DNA from: an uncultured Rhodospirillales bacterium
GTDB taxonomy: Bacteria; Pseudomonadota; Alphaproteobacteria; Rhodospirillales; Casp-alpha2
DNA length: 8,780 bases
Assembly (NCBI GenBank): GCA_938074585.1
Contig: CALJEW010000096.1
Coordinates: 1 to 8,780, forward strand
Direction: 5' to 3'
In this document: positions 6,742-8,780 of the stretch, in pieces
Layout of the letters: each line of letters begins with the position of its first letter
Numbering within the stretch: the first letter of the stretch is position 1
The notes under the pieces: model-generated
Databases searched by the model: none
What the model was told of the DNA's origin: nothing
The model's input: the letters and a program-made list of their open reading frames with translations, nothing else
Translations under genes and position numbers: made by a program

Positions 6742-7509
6742 ATGTCTGACGAAACACCAATAATTGAACCTAAGTACAAACCAACAACAGAAACTACAGA
6801 AAAACCAGGATCTGATGCAGCTGCAGGAAAGGCGCCTGAAACGGCTAAGAAAGGCTCTACCGGTCCTACTCTTATGGGACCCTTATTAGCGGTTCTAGCA
6901 ATCATAATTTCCGTTGGATTGATGTTTGCTGCGCGTTCATACAAAACCGCCAACCCCCCTGTCGCGACAGAGGCAGGCCAACAACCTACAAAAGCCGCAA
7001 AAAAATCGACGACGGCTTCAACGGTTCAAATTGGCGGTCCGTTCACGCTTGTTGATCATAATAGAAAAGCCATTACTGATAAAACATACGCAGGCAAACA
7101 TATGTTGATCTTTTTTGGTTACACCTTTTGCCCCGATGTCTGCCCAACCGCTTTAACAACCATATCCAACACGCTGGATATAATCGGTGATTCGGCAGAT
7201 AATGTGGTCCCGCTGTTTATTTCCGTTGACCCCAGCCGCGATACCCCCGAGCATTTAAAAGAATATGTTGGATACTTTCACACTAAAATGGTCGCATTAA
7301 CCGGAACTGAAGAGCAAATTAAGGCTGTTACAAAAGTTTTCCGTGTATATGCCGCAAAAGCCAAAACCGATAACGAAGACCCTGAAGACTATTTAATGGA
7401 TCATAGTTCAATCACTTATTTAATGGGCCCCGACGGGAAATTTCTAGAACATTTCAGCCACGGCATGGAACCAGAAAAAATCGCCGAGCGCTTGCTTAAG
7501 TACCTGTGA
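6742..7509 (+). CDS. SCO1/SenC/PrrC family copper chaperone, membrane-anchored
   Basis: Proteins of this family bind copper with a CxxxC pair and a distant histidine and help assemble the CuA centre of cytochrome c oxidase; some act as thiol-disulfide or redox-signalling proteins. In these 255 residues a single membrane segment (about 45-64) anchors a thioredoxin-fold domain (about 95-255) that would face the periplasm. The fold shows GGPFTLVDHNRKAIT (98-112), FFGYTFCPDVCPTAL (124-138, with C130 and C134), FISVDPSRDTPEHL (159-172), the copper-ligand histidine H221 in DHSS, and YLMGPDGKF (226-234), so all three ligands are present. Unusually, 44 hydrophilic residues rich in Pro, Thr, Lys and Glu precede the membrane segment. 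The start is supported by AAGGGAA at 6730-6736. The stop overlaps the cobB GTG by four bases. A specific gene name cannot be assigned. Confidence 0.93.
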   Translation: MSDETPIIEPKYKPTTETTEKPGSDAAAGKAPETAKKGSTGPTLMGPLLAVLAIIISVGLMFAARSYKTANPPVATEAGQQPTKAAKKSTTASTVQIGGPFTLVDHNRKAITDKTYAGKHMLIFFGYTFCPDVCPTALTTISNTLDIIGDSADNVVPLFISVDPSRDTPEHLKEYVGYFHTKMVALTGTEEQIKAVTKVFRVYAAKAKTDNEDPEDYLMDHSSITYLMGPDGKFLEHFSHGMEPEKIAERLLKYL

Positions 7510-8780
7510 GTGATAATCCTGCACCGGGGTTAATTATTGCGGCTCCAGCGTCGGGAAGTGGTAAAACACTTTTCACTCAAGCACTTTTGCGTCACCTCAA
7601 AACGACCAATATTGCCGTCGCTTCTGCCAAATCAGGGCCGGACTATATTGACCCGCACTTCCACACCCTAGCCAGTGGGCGCAACTGCATCAATTTAGAC
7701 AGCTGGGCCATGAGAGCCAGACACCTAACACATTTAATCGACCAATTATCTATTGGAACGGATCTCATTATATGCGAAGGCGTTATGGGATTATTTGATG
7801 GAGCTGGCATTGATGATGAAAACGCAGATGGCTCAACCGCGTCCTTAGCCCGCAAAACCGGGTGGCCTGTTTTATTGGTTGTAGATGCTGCCAAACAAGC
7901 CCAATCCGTAGCGGCGCTTGTACGTGGATTTGTTAGCCATGCCCCAGATGTTGAAGTGGCCGGTGTTATTTTCAACCGGGTTGGCAGCCCCGCCCATGAA
8001 GCACTTTTGCGTAAATCCATGCAAAATCATTTACCCGATGTTCGCGTGCTTGGGGCCTTACCCAGAAGCCCAGATCTGGTTTTACCTGAACGACATTTAG
8101 GATTGGTACAAGCCCAAGAACACAAAAGTCACGATGTCTTTCTAGAAATCGCGGCAAAATGGGTTGTAAAGCATATCGATATTGCTAAATTGGTCTCCCT
8201 TGCCCGACCCGCAAAACCGCAACCAATGCCCGCCATCGACATCACTCTTGCACCATTGGGCTCACGGATTGCTGTAGCAAACGATGTGGCCTTTTCTTTT
8301 TCGTACCCCACAATTTTACAGGGCTGGCGCAATCAAGGGGCTGAAATTACTCTGTTTTCACCCCTTTTAGGCGATCATCCAGACGAAACATGTGATGCCA
8401 TTTATTTACCCGGCGGATACCCTGAACTTCACGCGGGGAACTTATCAACAAACGGGTTTTTGGATGGGTTAAAGAGTGCCGTCAAGCGTGATGCTTGTAT
8501 TTATGGGGAATGCGGTGGGTTTATGGTACTTGGCCAAGGTTTGGTTGATGCAGATGGCGCACGCCATGAAATGGCTGGGCTTCTTGCGGTCGAGACCAGT
8601 TTTGCCACCAGAAAATTGCATTTGGGCTACCGCCTGACAACACTAACCACAGACACCCCCATCGGTAAAAAAGGCCAGCGCTTCAAGGGGCATGAGTTTC
8701 ATTACGCCTCAATTATCAACGAACCCCAAGGGGAACCCTTATTTAAGGCAACAACGACACAAGGTGATGCCTTGGATGAT
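7506..8780 (+). CDS. cobB: Cobyrinic/hydrogenobyrinic acid a,c-diamide synthase, 5' part
   Basis: CobB/CbiA amidates the a and c side chains of the finished ring, using glutamine and ATP. The frame is open from a GTG at 7506 to the window edge: 425 residues with no stop, of a protein usually about 430-460 long. The N-terminal half is a dethiobiotin-synthetase-like ATPase with the P-loop APASGSGKT (13-21), SGPDYIDP and EGVMGLFDG (91-99). The C-terminal half is a class I glutamine amidotransferase domain with YLPGGYPEL (300-308), the nucleophile C336 in YGECGGFM, and GHEFHYAS (395-402) with the catalytic-histidine region. The GTG overlaps the SCO stop (GTGA), and only a weak TAAG precedes it, so coupling to the SCO gene is likely. 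No in-frame ATG lies before the P-loop, so the start must be GTG. CobQ is unlikely given the EGVMGLFDG segment and the N-terminal P-loop layout. Confidence 0.96.
   Translation, partial: MSDNPAPGLIIAAPASGSGKTLFTQALLRHLKTTNIAVASAKSGPDYIDPHFHTLASGRNCINLDSWAMRARHLTHLIDQLSIGTDLIICEGVMGLFDGAGIDDENADGSTASLARKTGWPVLLVVDAAKQAQSVAALVRGFVSHAPDVEVAGVIFNRVGSPAHEALLRKSMQNHLPDVRVLGALPRSPDLVLPERHLGLVQAQEHKSHDVFLEIAAKWVVKHIDIAKLVSLARPAKPQPMPAIDITLAPLGSRIAVANDVAFSFSYPTILQGWRNQGAEITLFSPLLGDHPDETCDAIYLPGGYPELHAGNLSTNGFLDGLKSAVKRDACIYGECGGFMVLGQGLVDADGARHEMAGLLAVETSFATRKLHLGYRLTTLTTDTPIGKKGQRFKGHEFHYASIINEPQGEPLFKATTTQGDALDD

Noticed and set aside
7579..8012. A 14-base direct repeat within cobB (7579-7592 and 7999-8012)
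   Set aside because: Both copies encode A-L-L-R in an amphipathic helix setting; a 14-base match in a window this long is close to what chance plus a common peptide would give.
7643..8020. A 125-codon antisense open frame in cobB
   Set aside because: The plus strand encodes the conserved ATPase half of CobB over the same bases; the antisense product shows no family features.

Overview
The window is almost entirely a corrin-ring (vitamin B12) biosynthesis locus, with one cytochrome-oxidase assembly gene inside it. It looks like the chromosome of a Gram-negative bacterium, most likely an alphaproteobacterium. This is inferred from the fused CobL (CbiE-CbiT) and CbiG-CobJ proteins, the SCO1/SenC-type gene, and tightly overlapping genes of moderate G+C (about 40-55% in lines counted by hand). 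The genus cannot be fixed from this sequence. No phage, insertion sequence, CRISPR, tRNA or rRNA was seen.

Layout. (1) Positions 2-4767, plus strand: a five-gene run whose genes all overlap by 1-4 bases: 3' part of cobH (cbiC), cobL (cbiET), cobI (cbiL), a cbiG-cobJ (cbiG-cbiH) fusion that starts with TTG, and cobM (cbiF). (2) Positions 4778-6611, minus strand: cbiD then cobK (cbiJ), overlapping each other and converging on cobM with only 10 bases between the stop codons. (3) Positions 6612-6741: a 130-base divergent intergenic region, the longest non-coding stretch in the window, with a TATAAT box facing cbiD. (4) Positions 6742-8780, plus strand: a membrane-anchored SCO1/SenC copper chaperone gene whose stop codon overlaps the GTG start of cobB (cbiA). 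cobB runs off the right edge. No stretch over 300 bases lacks a gene.

Function. The proteins cover every corrin-ring step from (cobalt-)precorrin-2 to cobyrinic acid a,c-diamide: C20 methylation (CobI), C17 methylation and ring contraction (CobJ domain), C11 methylation (CobM), lactone opening (CbiG domain), C1 methylation (CbiD), reduction (CobK), C5/C15 methylation with decarboxylation (CobL), methyl migration (CobH) and a,c-amidation (CobB). Ring contraction uses CbiG and CbiD, and no CobG, CobZ or CobF is visible. The set therefore matches the oxygen-independent, cobalt-early chemistry, although several proteins look like those usually named after the aerobic route. The chelatase that would settle this is not in the window.

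Most notable points: the SCO gene translationally coupled to cobB; an exact 20-base in-frame repeat shared by cobK and cbiD; and a small palindrome that contains both convergent stop codons. Nothing here amounts to a clearly new system. The locus is a compact arrangement of a known pathway with a few unusual details.
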